Assembly (NCBI RefSeq): GCF_900107135.1
Contig: NZ_FNOV01000001.1
Span: forward strand, 372,001 to 436,000
Length of the DNA stretch: 64,000 bases
Direction of reading: 5' to 3'
Source: Hymenobacter psychrophilus
Lineage (GTDB): Bacteria > Bacteroidota > Bacteroidia > Cytophagales > Hymenobacteraceae
The position numbers and the translations under genes were made by a program. Below are positions 15,172 to 23,616 of the stretch, in pieces. The notes under the pieces are model-generated. The model saw nothing but the letters and a program-made list of their open reading frames with translations. It made no database searches and had not been told where the DNA came from. Positions within the stretch are counted from its first letter, which is position 1; each line of letters begins with the position of its first letter.

Positions 15172-15885
15172 TTATTTCAGATTTCCCATTCCACCATCCA
15201 CATTCATCACTTGGCCGGTAATGAAGGAGCTGTGGTCGGAAAGCAGAAAGGAAGACATATAAGCCAAATCCTGGGGCTGGCCGATGCGCTGGAGCGGGTG
15301 GCGCTTGGCCCCGGCTTCCTGCTTTTCGGGGGTGTTGAGCAACGCGGCGGCCAGCGGCGTGTCGGTAAGCGAGGGCGCCACGCAGTTCACGCGGATATTG
15401 CTGGCAGCATACTCGGCGGCCAAAGCGCGCGTCAGGCCTTCTACGGCCGCTTTAGCCGTGGCAATGCTGGCATGGAACGACATCCCCGTATCGGCTGCCA
15501 CCGTGCTAAACAGCACCACGGAGGCACCGTTGGCCTTCTTCAGGCGCTTCATGCAGGCTTGCAACACCTGCACTGCGCCAAGCACGTTGAGCTGGAAATC
15601 GGCCTGGAAATCGGCCAGCGGAATCCGCTCGAAAGGTCGCAACTTGATGGAGCCGGGGCAGTAGACCACGCCATGGAGTACCTCGGGCAAGCCATCGAGA
15701 GCCGCGCCCAGCGGCTGCGTTACGTCGAGTTCTATAAAGGTGGTGTTAAGCTCGGCCAGTTCGGGCGACTCGTGGCGGGAGGCGGTGTAGAGGTGGGCGT
15801 TGAGCTTGCTTAGCAGCCGGGCCGTGGCCAGGCCAATGCCCGAGGAGGCTCCAATGAGGAGAATATTCTTGTCCGCGAATTCCAT
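15172..15885 (-). CDS. Atypical SDR next to photolyase
   Basis: A 237-residue short-chain dehydrogenase-like protein with an N-terminal nucleotide-binding motif LLIGASSGIGLATA and a C-terminal GQVMNVDGGMGNLK typical of SDRs. The usual catalytic YxxxK reads IATAK here (in FHASIATAKAAVEGL), so the active-site Tyr is replaced by Ile while Lys is kept. From memory, related proteins near photolyases in this phylum share the FHASIA motif, so this is probably a family feature rather than a mutation. Function unknown; it is first in the SDR-photolyase-TetR-UbiB cluster. The upstream region to 16099 has divergent promoters. Confidence 0.85.
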   Translation of the reverse strand: MEFADKNILLIGASSGIGLATARLLSKLNAHLYTASRHESPELAELNTTFIELDVTQPLGAALDGLPEVLHGVVYCPGSIKLRPFERIPLADFQADFQLNVLGAVQVLQACMKRLKKANGASVVLFSTVAADTGMSFHASIATAKAAVEGLTRALAAEYAASNIRVNCVAPSLTDTPLAAALLNTPEKQEAGAKRHPLQRIGQPQDLAYMSSFLLSDHSSFITGQVMNVDGGMGNLK

Positions 15886-16014
15886 GCGTGGGAGGTTAGA
15901 TGAAGTGTCCGGCCAGAGAACTAGGCCGCGCAGGGAAGGTTTTTGGCTGTAGCCCCTGAAGATGCGGCGAGACTATATGGTGGGTTATCTATATTATATA
16001 ATTAAAAAGAGAAA

Positions 16015-16022
16015 TAATTTTG
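16015..16022 (+). promoter_or_regulatory. Candidate -7 promoter element for OmpA-like gene
   Basis: TAATTTTG at 16015-16022 matches TAnnTTTG and lies in the most AT-rich part of the 214-base gap between two divergent genes. The predicted 5' untranslated region is about 70 bases. A clear -33 element was not seen. Confidence 0.5.
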
Positions 16023-16099
16023 TATTTTGATGCCACTCATGCGGAATAGTGGTTAAATCAAAATGCTGACTTGCATGTCACGGCCCTTATACCATTCAT

Positions 16100-17278
16100 A
16101 TGAAACGTTTTTCCGCTTCCCTGCTGCTACTACTAGTACTTCTGCTCAACCTGGCGGTGCCCAGCATGGCCCAGGAGTTGGTGGGCATCGTGGGCAACGT
16201 GATGACGCCCAACAACCAGGCTCTCGAAAAGGCGTCGGTGCTGGTGGTGTACGGGCCGACTCAGACTCGTACCACTACCGCCACCGACGAAGCCGGCAAC
16301 TTCGCGTTCAAGGGTTTGGTGGTGGGCGGCCCGTACTCGGTACAGGTCAGCCAGACGGGTTTTCAGCCCCAGAAGATTGACAATATCTTTCTGCTGGCGG
16401 GCAAAACGGCTAACGGTACGTTTGTGCTCTTCCCCGAGGAAAAAGGCCCGAACCAAAGTCCGAACCGGGACTACCTGACTTATATCCAGCAGTGCCGCAT
16501 CATTCCACCCGGCGAAGCGGCTACTGCCGCATTGCCGCCAACGGCCCCCACTGTACCAGCCGCCCGCTCGGGGGCCAAGCCCCTGCCCGTGGCTCCCCCG
16601 GTTGCCGCCCCGGTTGCCGCCCCGGCCGCTGCTCCGGCGGCCAACTATCCAGCTGCTACGCCACCGGCCGCGGCAGACCGCAATGTAGTGGCGGCCGGTG
16701 GGCGGACGCGTTACCAGCCGGGTAGTCGGCGGGCAAGCAGCATTGCGCCACCCCTCGTAGATGGGCACTACGACTTTAAGTCGGGCTACTATATCTACCA
16801 CACGGGCGCGCCCACTACGCTGCGCCTGTCCAATGGGCAGCAGTTGCGCGGGGTAGGCAGCCAATCCACCGAAAGCCAGCTCCACCAGTTCCTCAACAAC
16901 CCCCGCCAGCAGGTAGACACCGTAGACCGCACCCGCGGCTGGATCAGTTTCGATCGGGTGTTTTTTATGACTGGCCAGGCCACGCTCACGTCCGAATCGA
17001 GGAATCAGTTGAAAAATATTGCGCTGATGATGCAAAGCTATCCGCAGACCCGCCTCAGAATCGGGGGCTATACCGACAGCGTGGGCACCTATCAGATGAA
17101 CCGCGAACTGAGCGAGGCCCGCGCCCGCACCGCCTGGACTGCGCTGGTAGAAATGGGCGTGAGCCCGTCGCGCCTCGAAGCCCGCGGCTATGGCCCCAAT
17201 TATCCCATGGCCTCTAACCTGACGCCCGCGGGCCGCGCCATGAACCGCCGGCTGAGCTTGCGGGTAGTTAAGAAGTAG
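16100..17278 (+). CDS. OmpA-family protein with carboxypeptidase-regulatory-like domain
   Basis: A 392-residue envelope protein. A signal peptide (to about residue 25, ending SMAQ) is followed by a carboxypeptidase-D-regulatory-like beta domain (about 27-115; GIVGNVMTPNNQ... to GTFVLF). Then comes a Pro/Ala-rich linker of about 60 residues with repeats of PVAAPVAAPAA. The C-terminal OmpA peptidoglycan-binding domain is about residues 275-392, with the typical IGGYTDSVGTYQMNRELSEARA and NRRLSLRVV. It probably anchors the outer membrane to peptidoglycan. It appears monocistronic; the gap to pyc is 165 bases. Confidence 0.9.
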   Translation: MKRFSASLLLLLVLLLNLAVPSMAQELVGIVGNVMTPNNQALEKASVLVVYGPTQTRTTTATDEAGNFAFKGLVVGGPYSVQVSQTGFQPQKIDNIFLLAGKTANGTFVLFPEEKGPNQSPNRDYLTYIQQCRIIPPGEAATAALPPTAPTVPAARSGAKPLPVAPPVAAPVAAPAAAPAANYPAATPPAAADRNVVAAGGRTRYQPGSRRASSIAPPLVDGHYDFKSGYYIYHTGAPTTLRLSNGQQLRGVGSQSTESQLHQFLNNPRQQVDTVDRTRGWISFDRVFFMTGQATLTSESRNQLKNIALMMQSYPQTRLRIGGYTDSVGTYQMNRELSEARARTAWTALVEMGVSPSRLEARGYGPNYPMASNLTPAGRAMNRRLSLRVVKK

Positions 17279-17443
17279 GGTCGGGAGGCGAAAAGCGTTG
17301 CCAGTCAATGAGGCAGGGAGTAATTGGTTGGCGGAAGCATCCCGGAAGCTGCACCAATATTTCGCTATTAGCAAAAATTCGCTGGCGTTATCGGCGTCGT
17401 TCCGTAGCTTGCGGCATCTTCTTCCGTCAACTTCTCCTGCCGA

Positions 17444-20400
17444 ATGAATATCCGTCGATTACTGGTCGCCAACCGCGGCGAAATTGCCATCCGCGTGCTG
17501 CGGGCCGCCACCGAACTGGGCATCCGTACCGTGGCCATCTACACCTATGAAGACCGCTACTCGCTGCACCGCTACAAGGCCGACGAAGCCTACCAGGTAG
17601 GCCGCGACGACGACCCGCTCAAGCCCTACCTCGACATTGAGGGCATCATCCGCACAGCCAAGGAAAACCAGGTCGACGCCATTCACCCCGGCTACGGCTT
17701 CCTGAGCGAAAACGCCACGCTGGCCCGCCGCTGCCGCGAGGAGGGCATCATCTTCGTTGGGCCCCGGCCCGAGGTGATGGAGGCGCTGGGCGACAAAGTA
17801 GCCGCCAAACGCGTGGCTGTGCAGTGCGGCGTGCCCATCATCGAGAGCAGTGAAGCCGACCTGACCGACCTGGAAGTGGCGCTGGTGGAGGCCCACCGCA
17901 TCGGCTATCCGGTTATGCTGAAAGCGGCCAGCGGCGGCGGTGGCCGCGGTATGCGCGTCATCCGCGACGATGAGGCGCTGGAGCGCGGCTTCTTTGAGGC
18001 CCGTAATGAGGCCCTGAAGGCGTTTGGTGACGATACCGTGTTTCTGGAGCGATTCGTGGAGAACCCCAAGCACATTGAGGTGCAGCTGGTAGCCGACAAC
18101 TACGGCGGCCTCACGCACCTTTACGAGCGCGACTGCTCGGTGCAGCGCCGCTACCAGAAAGTGGTGGAAGTAGCCCCGTCGCTGCACCTGACGCCCGAAA
18201 TGCGCGAGCAGCTCTATGAGTACGCCCTGCGCCTCGGCCGGGCCGTGAGCTACAACAACGTGGGTACCGTCGAGTTTCTGGTCAACCCCGAGCTCAACCG
18301 CATCTACTTCATCGAGGTGAACCCGCGCATCCAGGTCGAGCATACCGTCACGGAGATGATTACGGGCATCGACCTGATTAAAACCCAACTCCACGTGGCG
18401 GCCGGCTACCGGCTCACCGACCCCGAAATCAACCTCGGGCCCGATGTGGTGCCGATGAAAAACGGCTATGCCATTCAGTGCCGCATCACCACCGAAAACC
18501 CCGAGCAGGATTTCAAGCCCGATTACGGCACCATCACGGCCTACCGCTCGGCGGGTGGCTTCGGCATCCGCCTCGATCAGGGCTCGGTGTACAGCGGCGT
18601 GCGGGTGTCGCCGTTCTTCGATTCGCTGCTCGTCAAGGTGTCGACCCAGGCGCCCACCTTGGCCGATGCGGCCCAGAAGATGGCCCGCACGCTCGACGAG
18701 TTCCGGATTCGCGGGGTGAGCACCAACATCCAGTTTCTGCAGAACATCATTGCCCACCCGGTTTTCATGGCCGGCGAGGCCACGGTGGACTTTATCAAGG
18801 ACCACCCCGAACTGTTCCGCTTTCAGCAGCGCCGCGACCGGGCCACCCGCATGCTACGCTTTCTGGGCGACGTAATTGTGAACGGCCACCCCGACGTGGC
18901 CGGTAACCTCGACCCCAAAAAGGAGCTGCGCAAGCCCCGCCTGCCCGAATCGGACCTCACGGGCCCGCCACCGGCCGGCACCAAGCAGAAACTGACGGAG
19001 CTGGGGCCCGAGGGTTTCTCCAAGTGGCTGCGCGCCGACCCGCAAATCCACTACACCGACACCACGCTGCGCGACGCCCACCAGAGTTTGCTGGCCACCC
19101 GCATGCGCACCTTCGACATGCTGAAGGTGGCCGGCCGCTACGCCCACGAGCACCCGCAAACCTTCTCGCTGGAATGCTGGGGCGGGGCCACGTTTGACGT
19201 GGCGCTGCGCTTTCTGCACGAAGACCCCTGGGAGCGGCTGGCTAAACTACGGGCTGCCGTGCCCAATATTCTGCTGCAGATGCTGATTCGCGGGGCCAAC
19301 GGCGTGGGCTACAAGGCCTACCCCGACAACCTGACCGGGCGGTTTGTGCAGCAGGCCGCCGAAACAGGTATCGATGTGTTCCGCATTTTCGACTCGCTGA
19401 ACTGGATGCCGGGCATGGAAGCCTGCATTGGCTTCGTGCGCACCAAAACCGACCGGCTCGCTGAGGCCAGCATCTGCTACACCGGCGACCTGCTCGACGT
19501 GAGCCGCCATCAGAAATACAACCTGGATTACTACCTGCGGCTGGCCCGTCAGATTGAGGATGCCGGGGCGCACATCCTCTGCATCAAGGACATGGCCGGC
19601 TTGCTGAAGCCCTACGCGGCCCAGGAGCTGATTACGGCCCTACGAGAAACGGTCAGCCTGCCCATTCACCTGCACACCCACGACACGAGCAGCCTGCAGC
19701 CCGCCACCTACCTGAAGGCGGTAGAGGCCGGCGTGAACGTGATTGACGTAGCCCTGGGCTCGTTGTCGGGCCTCACGTCGCAACCCAACTTCAACTCGGT
19801 GGTGGAGATGCTGCGCGGCCAGCCCCGGCACCGCGAGTTCAACCAGAAGTCGCTCAACGAGTTTTCGACTTACTGGGAAACCGTGCGCGAGTACTACTAC
19901 CCGTTCGAGTCGGGCCTGAAGGCGGGCACGTCGGAGGTGTTCCAGCACGAAATTCCGGGCGGGCAGTACTCCAACCTGCGCCCCCAGGCGGCGGCCCTGG
20001 GCTTGCTCGACAAGTTCGAAACCGTGAAAACGACCTTCGCCGACGTTAACCAATTGTTCGGCGACATCGTGAAAGTGACGCCCTCCTCGAAAGTAGTGGG
20101 CGACATGGCGCTGTTCCTGGTGTCGAATGACCTGACCACCGCCGACGTGCTGGAGAAGGGTGACACGCTCAACTTCCCCGAATCGGTGCGCCAACTGTTT
20201 AGGGGCGACATCGGCCAGCCCGAGGGCGGCTGGCCCCAGGATGTGCAGGCCGTAGTGCTGAAAGGGGAGGAGCCCTTCACCGACCGGCCCAACGAGCACC
20301 TGGCCCCGATTGATTTCGAGCAGGAGCAGGCCAATTTCAAGGAAAAGTTCGAGGCCGAAGGTAAGTTCACCGATGTGCTCTCGTGGCTGCTATACCCCAA

Positions 20401-20893
20401 GGTGTTCGAGCAGTACTGGGACTTCCGCCAGCAGTACGGCGACGTGTCGGTGGTGCCGACGCCGGTGTTCTACTACGGCCTGCAGCCGGGCGCCGAAACG
20501 CTCATCGAAATTGCCCGTGGCAAGAGCATTATCGTGGGCCTGCAGAGCATCGGGCCGGTGGATGAGGATGGTAACCGCACGCTGTTCTTCACCCTCAACG
20601 GCCAGACCCGCAACCTCAAAATCCGCGACCACTCGGTGGAGGTGAAGCGCATTATGAACACTAAAGCCGACAAGATGAACCCCCGCCAGTTGGGTGCGCC
20701 CTTGCAGGGTTTGCTGAGCCGGGTGCTGGTGAAAAGCGGCGAGCAGGTGCGCAAAAACACGCCCCTGTTCATCATCGAAGCCATGAAGATGGAAACCACC
20801 ATTACCGCCCCCGACGATACCACCGTGCAGGCCGTGAACCTGGCCGAAGGCACGTTGGTAAACGCTGACGACCTGGTGCTGACGCTGGGCTAG
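17444..20893 (+). CDS. pyc: Pyruvate carboxylase
   Basis: A single-chain pyruvate carboxylase of 1149 residues that replenishes oxaloacetate from pyruvate, bicarbonate and ATP. The biotin carboxylase domain comes first (about 1-455; GGGGRGMRV glycine loop, EVNPRIQVEHTVTE). The carboxyltransferase domain begins near DTTLRDAHQSLLATRMRT (about 540), with the metal-binding HLHTHDTS. A pyruvate-carboxylase central region and a C-terminal biotin carrier follow, with the biotinylated Lys1115 in EAMKMETT. All domains of the alpha4 enzyme are present. The gene is followed by a very long perfect palindrome, a likely transcript end. Confidence 0.97.
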   Translation: MNIRRLLVANRGEIAIRVLRAATELGIRTVAIYTYEDRYSLHRYKADEAYQVGRDDDPLKPYLDIEGIIRTAKENQVDAIHPGYGFLSENATLARRCREEGIIFVGPRPEVMEALGDKVAAKRVAVQCGVPIIESSEADLTDLEVALVEAHRIGYPVMLKAASGGGGRGMRVIRDDEALERGFFEARNEALKAFGDDTVFLERFVENPKHIEVQLVADNYGGLTHLYERDCSVQRRYQKVVEVAPSLHLTPEMREQLYEYALRLGRAVSYNNVGTVEFLVNPELNRIYFIEVNPRIQVEHTVTEMITGIDLIKTQLHVAAGYRLTDPEINLGPDVVPMKNGYAIQCRITTENPEQDFKPDYGTITAYRSAGGFGIRLDQGSVYSGVRVSPFFDSLLVKVSTQAPTLADAAQKMARTLDEFRIRGVSTNIQFLQNIIAHPVFMAGEATVDFIKDHPELFRFQQRRDRATRMLRFLGDVIVNGHPDVAGNLDPKKELRKPRLPESDLTGPPPAGTKQKLTELGPEGFSKWLRADPQIHYTDTTLRDAHQSLLATRMRTFDMLKVAGRYAHEHPQTFSLECWGGATFDVALRFLHEDPWERLAKLRAAVPNILLQMLIRGANGVGYKAYPDNLTGRFVQQAAETGIDVFRIFDSLNWMPGMEACIGFVRTKTDRLAEASICYTGDLLDVSRHQKYNLDYYLRLARQIEDAGAHILCIKDMAGLLKPYAAQELITALRETVSLPIHLHTHDTSSLQPATYLKAVEAGVNVIDVALGSLSGLTSQPNFNSVVEMLRGQPRHREFNQKSLNEFSTYWETVREYYYPFESGLKAGTSEVFQHEIPGGQYSNLRPQAAALGLLDKFETVKTTFADVNQLFGDIVKVTPSSKVVGDMALFLVSNDLTTADVLEKGDTLNFPESVRQLFRGDIGQPEGGWPQDVQAVVLKGEEPFTDRPNEHLAPIDFEQEQANFKEKFEAEGKFTDVLSWLLYPKVFEQYWDFRQQYGDVSVVPTPVFYYGLQPGAETLIEIARGKSIIVGLQSIGPVDEDGNRTLFFTLNGQTRNLKIRDHSVEVKRIMNTKADKMNPRQLGAPLQGLLSRVLVKSGEQVRKNTPLFIIEAMKMETTITAPDDTTVQAVNLAEGTLVNADDLVLTLG

Positions 20894-20913
20894 CCTGGCC
20901 CTACCGGAATAAG

Positions 20914-20983
20914 TGCCGCCACCCGGTTGCCAACTGATTGTTTCGCCACGGCGAAACAATCAGTTGGCAACCGGGTGGCGGCA
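20914..20983. terminator. 70-base near-perfect palindrome after pyc
   Basis: The arms 20914-20947 and 20950-20983 are 34 bases each and perfectly complementary with a two-base centre (AC). It begins 20 bases after the pyc stop. No T-tract follows, so it may act as a 3' mRNA end or stability element rather than a classical terminator. Confidence 0.8.
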
Positions 20984-21061
20984 GTATCTGAATGCGCGGG
21001 TAAGCAGGCTGGAAAGGCGGGCAAACTGCGCTAAATCCGCCACAGACTTCTATTTTGCATC

Positions 21062-22390
21062 ATGTATAAAGCTATTGCCCTCGTTCTGCTGCTCGGCTTT
21101 TCCGGCGGCGCAGCTGTCGCTCAAAAAAAGCCGGCTAAACGGCCCGTTGCACCCGGCGTGGCGGTCGCTACCGTGGAGCGGGTAGTTCGTACGCTGGCCG
21201 CTGACGAGATGCTAGGCCGCGGCTCGGGCCAGCCTGGTGGCGAGAAAGCCGCCGATTTTCTGGTGGCCGAATTTCAGCGGATTGGTCTGAAGCCGCTGCC
21301 GGGCCTGTCGGGCTTCTCGCAGTCGTTTCCGGTGTATGAGGCCCGCACAAAGGCCAGGTTGGTTTCGGTGGGCGGAGTGGAGGTGCCGCCCGCGCGGTTC
21401 GTGCTCATCTCAGGCCAGCCCCAGCTCCACTGGATGCCCTCCGATGAGCCGGCTATCCGCGTAGTAACCGTTGGCCCCAAAGACAACCTGCTGAAGGAAA
21501 TCCGGCCGCTGCTTAACCCGCAGGCCAACACCATTGTATTCGTCGATACGGCACAGACGGCGGCGTTTAAGCGCGTGGCCGGCTTTGCGGGGCGCGGCGG
21601 ACTACGGGCCGATAAGCCGGCGCCATTCTCTACGCTGCTCGTGTTGGGAAGCGCCCCAGCCAGTCCGCTACAGGTTAGCGTGACGGCTACCACCGACATC
21701 CGGACCGTAACACTGCGCAACGTGGTGGGTATGCTGCCGGGGCTGGATAAAAACCGGACGAAGGAGCAGGTCGTGTTCGGTGCGCACTACGACCACATCG
21801 GCTCGCTTGCTGCCGTAGCCGGCGACTCTATTGCCAACGGGGCCGACGATGACGCCAGCGGCACGGCAGCGGTGGTAGCGCTGGCCGAGTACTTTAAGAA
21901 GCAGCGTAGCAACGCCCGCCCGTTGGTGTTCGTGGCCTTTGTGGCCGAAGAAATCGGGGGCTTCGGTGCGCGTTACTTTGCCAGCCAGCTCGACCCCGCG
22001 CAGGTAATGGCCATGTTCAACATCGAAATGATTGGCAAGCAGGCCAAGTTCGGCCCCAACTCCGCCTTCATCACAGGATTCGATAAGTCGGATTTTGGCC
22101 GGCTGCTTCAGCAGAATGCCCAGGGCATGGACTTCCGGTTCGAGCCCGACCCGTACCCCGAGCAGAACCTGTTCTACCGTTCCGACAACGCCACGCTGGC
22201 CCGCCTGGGCGTGCCGGCCCACACCATCAGCACCGACCAGATTCCGACCGACAAGCTCTATCACTCGGTTGATGACGAGCTTGAAAGCCTCAACCTGCCC
22301 AACATGACGGGCGTTATCACGGCCATTGCCCGCGCCGCCGCGCCCATCATCAGCGGCCAGCAAACCCCCACCCGCATTGCCGGTGAATAG
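21062..22390 (+). CDS. Secreted M28-family metallopeptidase
   Basis: A 442-residue zinc peptidase of family M28, exported by an N-terminal signal peptide (cleavage near AAVAQ, residue 20). The two-zinc site residues are visible: His in FGAHYDHIG, bridging Asp in NGADDDASG, the Glu pair in VAEEIGGFGA, Asp in YRSDNATLA and His in YHSVDDELE. The insertion between residues 60 and 220 resembles a PA-like region. It should be an aminopeptidase that trims peptides in the periplasm or outside the cell. A hairpin at 22429-22462 follows the stop. Confidence 0.9.
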   Translation: MYKAIALVLLLGFSGGAAVAQKKPAKRPVAPGVAVATVERVVRTLAADEMLGRGSGQPGGEKAADFLVAEFQRIGLKPLPGLSGFSQSFPVYEARTKARLVSVGGVEVPPARFVLISGQPQLHWMPSDEPAIRVVTVGPKDNLLKEIRPLLNPQANTIVFVDTAQTAAFKRVAGFAGRGGLRADKPAPFSTLLVLGSAPASPLQVSVTATTDIRTVTLRNVVGMLPGLDKNRTKEQVVFGAHYDHIGSLAAVAGDSIANGADDDASGTAAVVALAEYFKKQRSNARPLVFVAFVAEEIGGFGARYFASQLDPAQVMAMFNIEMIGKQAKFGPNSAFITGFDKSDFGRLLQQNAQGMDFRFEPDPYPEQNLFYRSDNATLARLGVPAHTISTDQIPTDKLYHSVDDELESLNLPNMTGVITAIARAAAPIISGQQTPTRIAGE

Positions 22391-22428
22391 CTGGCCGCTT
22401 CACACAGCACAAAGCCATAACCAACCGC

Positions 22429-22462
22429 AAGCCCCTGACTCCAGCACGGATGTCAGGGGCTT
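22429..22462. terminator. Hairpin between convergent genes
   Basis: AAGCCCCTGAC (22429-22439) pairs with GTCAGGGGCTT (22452-22462). It lies between the M28 peptidase and the converging gene at 22538. T-runs are weak on both strands. Confidence 0.65.
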
Positions 22463-22537
22463 ACTGCTGTAAAAGGCTCGTCCTTCAAACGAGTAGCTTA
22501 CCTCGTGCTAGCCGCAACGACTGGCCACTTCACCCAC

Positions 22538-23401
22538 TCATTTGCCCAGCCGTGCGCTCAGGCCGGCCCCAACAGTAAAGCCGCCAGCCGCTGGCGTGAG
22601 GCCGTGGCCGGCCGTTACATCAAAGCGTAGGCCAGGCAGGGGGCGGTAGTAAAGGCCCGAGGTAAGGCCCGGCAGCCAGCCCTGCTGGCGCTGCCAGGTG
22701 GCATACGTTTCGGCCAGAAAGCCGAAGTGCGTGCCCGCGCCAAGCGGGCCATTAAGAGCCAGCGTCGTCAGGTACTCGCCCTGCTTGGTGCCCTCGGCTT
22801 TAAAGCCCTGCTGCCGGAACCCGAAGTTGCCTTCGAGCCCGAAACGCTGCCCCAACTGCTGCGACACCAGCAGCCGGCCGCCGGGCTCCAGCTGTTTGCC
22901 GGTAAAGCTGGCGTCGCCATTGCGAAGGTTCATATCAAGCAGCACCACTACCTGGGAACGGGCATTCTGCACGCTCGAAGCCAGGAATTTGGCCCCCACA
23001 TTCAGCGGCGCGAAGCCTACCGGGCCGGCAAAAGGCGTAGCCGGTCCCTCGGTCAGCCGCCGGTTGTTGGCGGGCGGGCGCAGGTAGTTCTGCGTGGCGC
23101 GCAACTCAATGTGGTTGAAAAAGCCCACCCGAAGCGTGCTGCCCCATACCTGGCGGCCGGCGAAACGGGTGCTACCACCCGCATCGTAGCGCGTCAGGCC
23201 GGTTTCTAACTGAAACTGGCCGGGGTACAGCATGTTGGTGGTAATGGTCTGCCCGGGTCGGTCGGGGCGGATGAGACGCACGAAGGGCGACTCGCCGTTG
23301 GGGTTGAATTCAGCATCGGCGGCGGCCGATTGGGCCAGGGTGCGGGCCGGAGCAGCCAATAACAGCAGTGCTCCGGAAGTCAGCAAAGTGGTTTTGCGCA
23401 T
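22538..23401 (-). CDS. Outer-membrane protein, phenol MetA-pathway-like family
   Basis: A 287-residue predicted outer-membrane beta-barrel with a signal peptide (MRKTTLLTSG to about LAQS). The block RPDRPGQTITTNMLYPGQFQLETGL and alternating hydrophobic strands match the family annotated as MetA-pathway of phenol degradation or simply transporter. The name implies no proven function. The C-terminus SARLGK is consistent with a last strand but lacks a terminal Phe. I chose the ATG at 23401 over the TTG at 23410. It is transcribed toward the M28 gene and appears to be a single gene. Confidence 0.75.
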   Translation of the reverse strand: MRKTTLLTSGALLLLAAPARTLAQSAAADAEFNPNGESPFVRLIRPDRPGQTITTNMLYPGQFQLETGLTRYDAGGSTRFAGRQVWGSTLRVGFFNHIELRATQNYLRPPANNRRLTEGPATPFAGPVGFAPLNVGAKFLASSVQNARSQVVVLLDMNLRNGDASFTGKQLEPGGRLLVSQQLGQRFGLEGNFGFRQQGFKAEGTKQGEYLTTLALNGPLGAGTHFGFLAETYATWQRQQGWLPGLTSGLYYRPLPGLRFDVTAGHGLTPAAGGFTVGAGLSARLGK

Positions 23402-23533
23402 GGCAGCCAAGACGCCCAGTAGCCGGGAATGGTTCCTTGGGATTAACGCTTCGTTACCAATGATTTGTGTTTATTTTATAGAGATTTGTGCTCAGTTGAT
23501 AAAGTCTGGAGTCAACCGGCCAAATAAAAAAAA

Positions 23534-23561
23534 GCCCCCACCGCAACCACGGTGGGGACTT
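23534..23561 (-). terminator. Terminator after M1 aminopeptidase
   Basis: CCCCACCG (23536-23543) pairs with CGGTGGGG (23550-23557). On the - strand it is followed by a long T-run (complement of 23524-23533). It lies about 60 bases after the M1 peptidase stop. Confidence 0.85.
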
Positions 23562-23572
23562 CCACATACGCG

Positions 23573-23614
23573 TCTAAGCTCTAAGCTCTAAGCTCTAAGC
23601 TCTAAGCTCTAAGC
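23573..23614. repeat. Six tandem copies of a 7-base unit
   Basis: TCTAAGC is repeated six times exactly (42 bases), ending two bases before the stop codon of the M1 peptidase gene. The same word occurs in the etfB-etfA spacer. It sits between the stop and the terminator, so it is in the 3' untranslated region. Confidence 0.95.
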
Positions 23615-23616
23615 AT

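Noticed and set aside
17459..18805. Long - strand open frame opposite pyruvate carboxylase
   Set aside because: Pyruvate carboxylase is certain on the + strand. The antisense frame has no recognisable motif and is rich in His and Gly.
23573..23614. Tandem TCTAAGC repeats as a CRISPR array
   Set aside because: The unit is only seven bases with no spacers.
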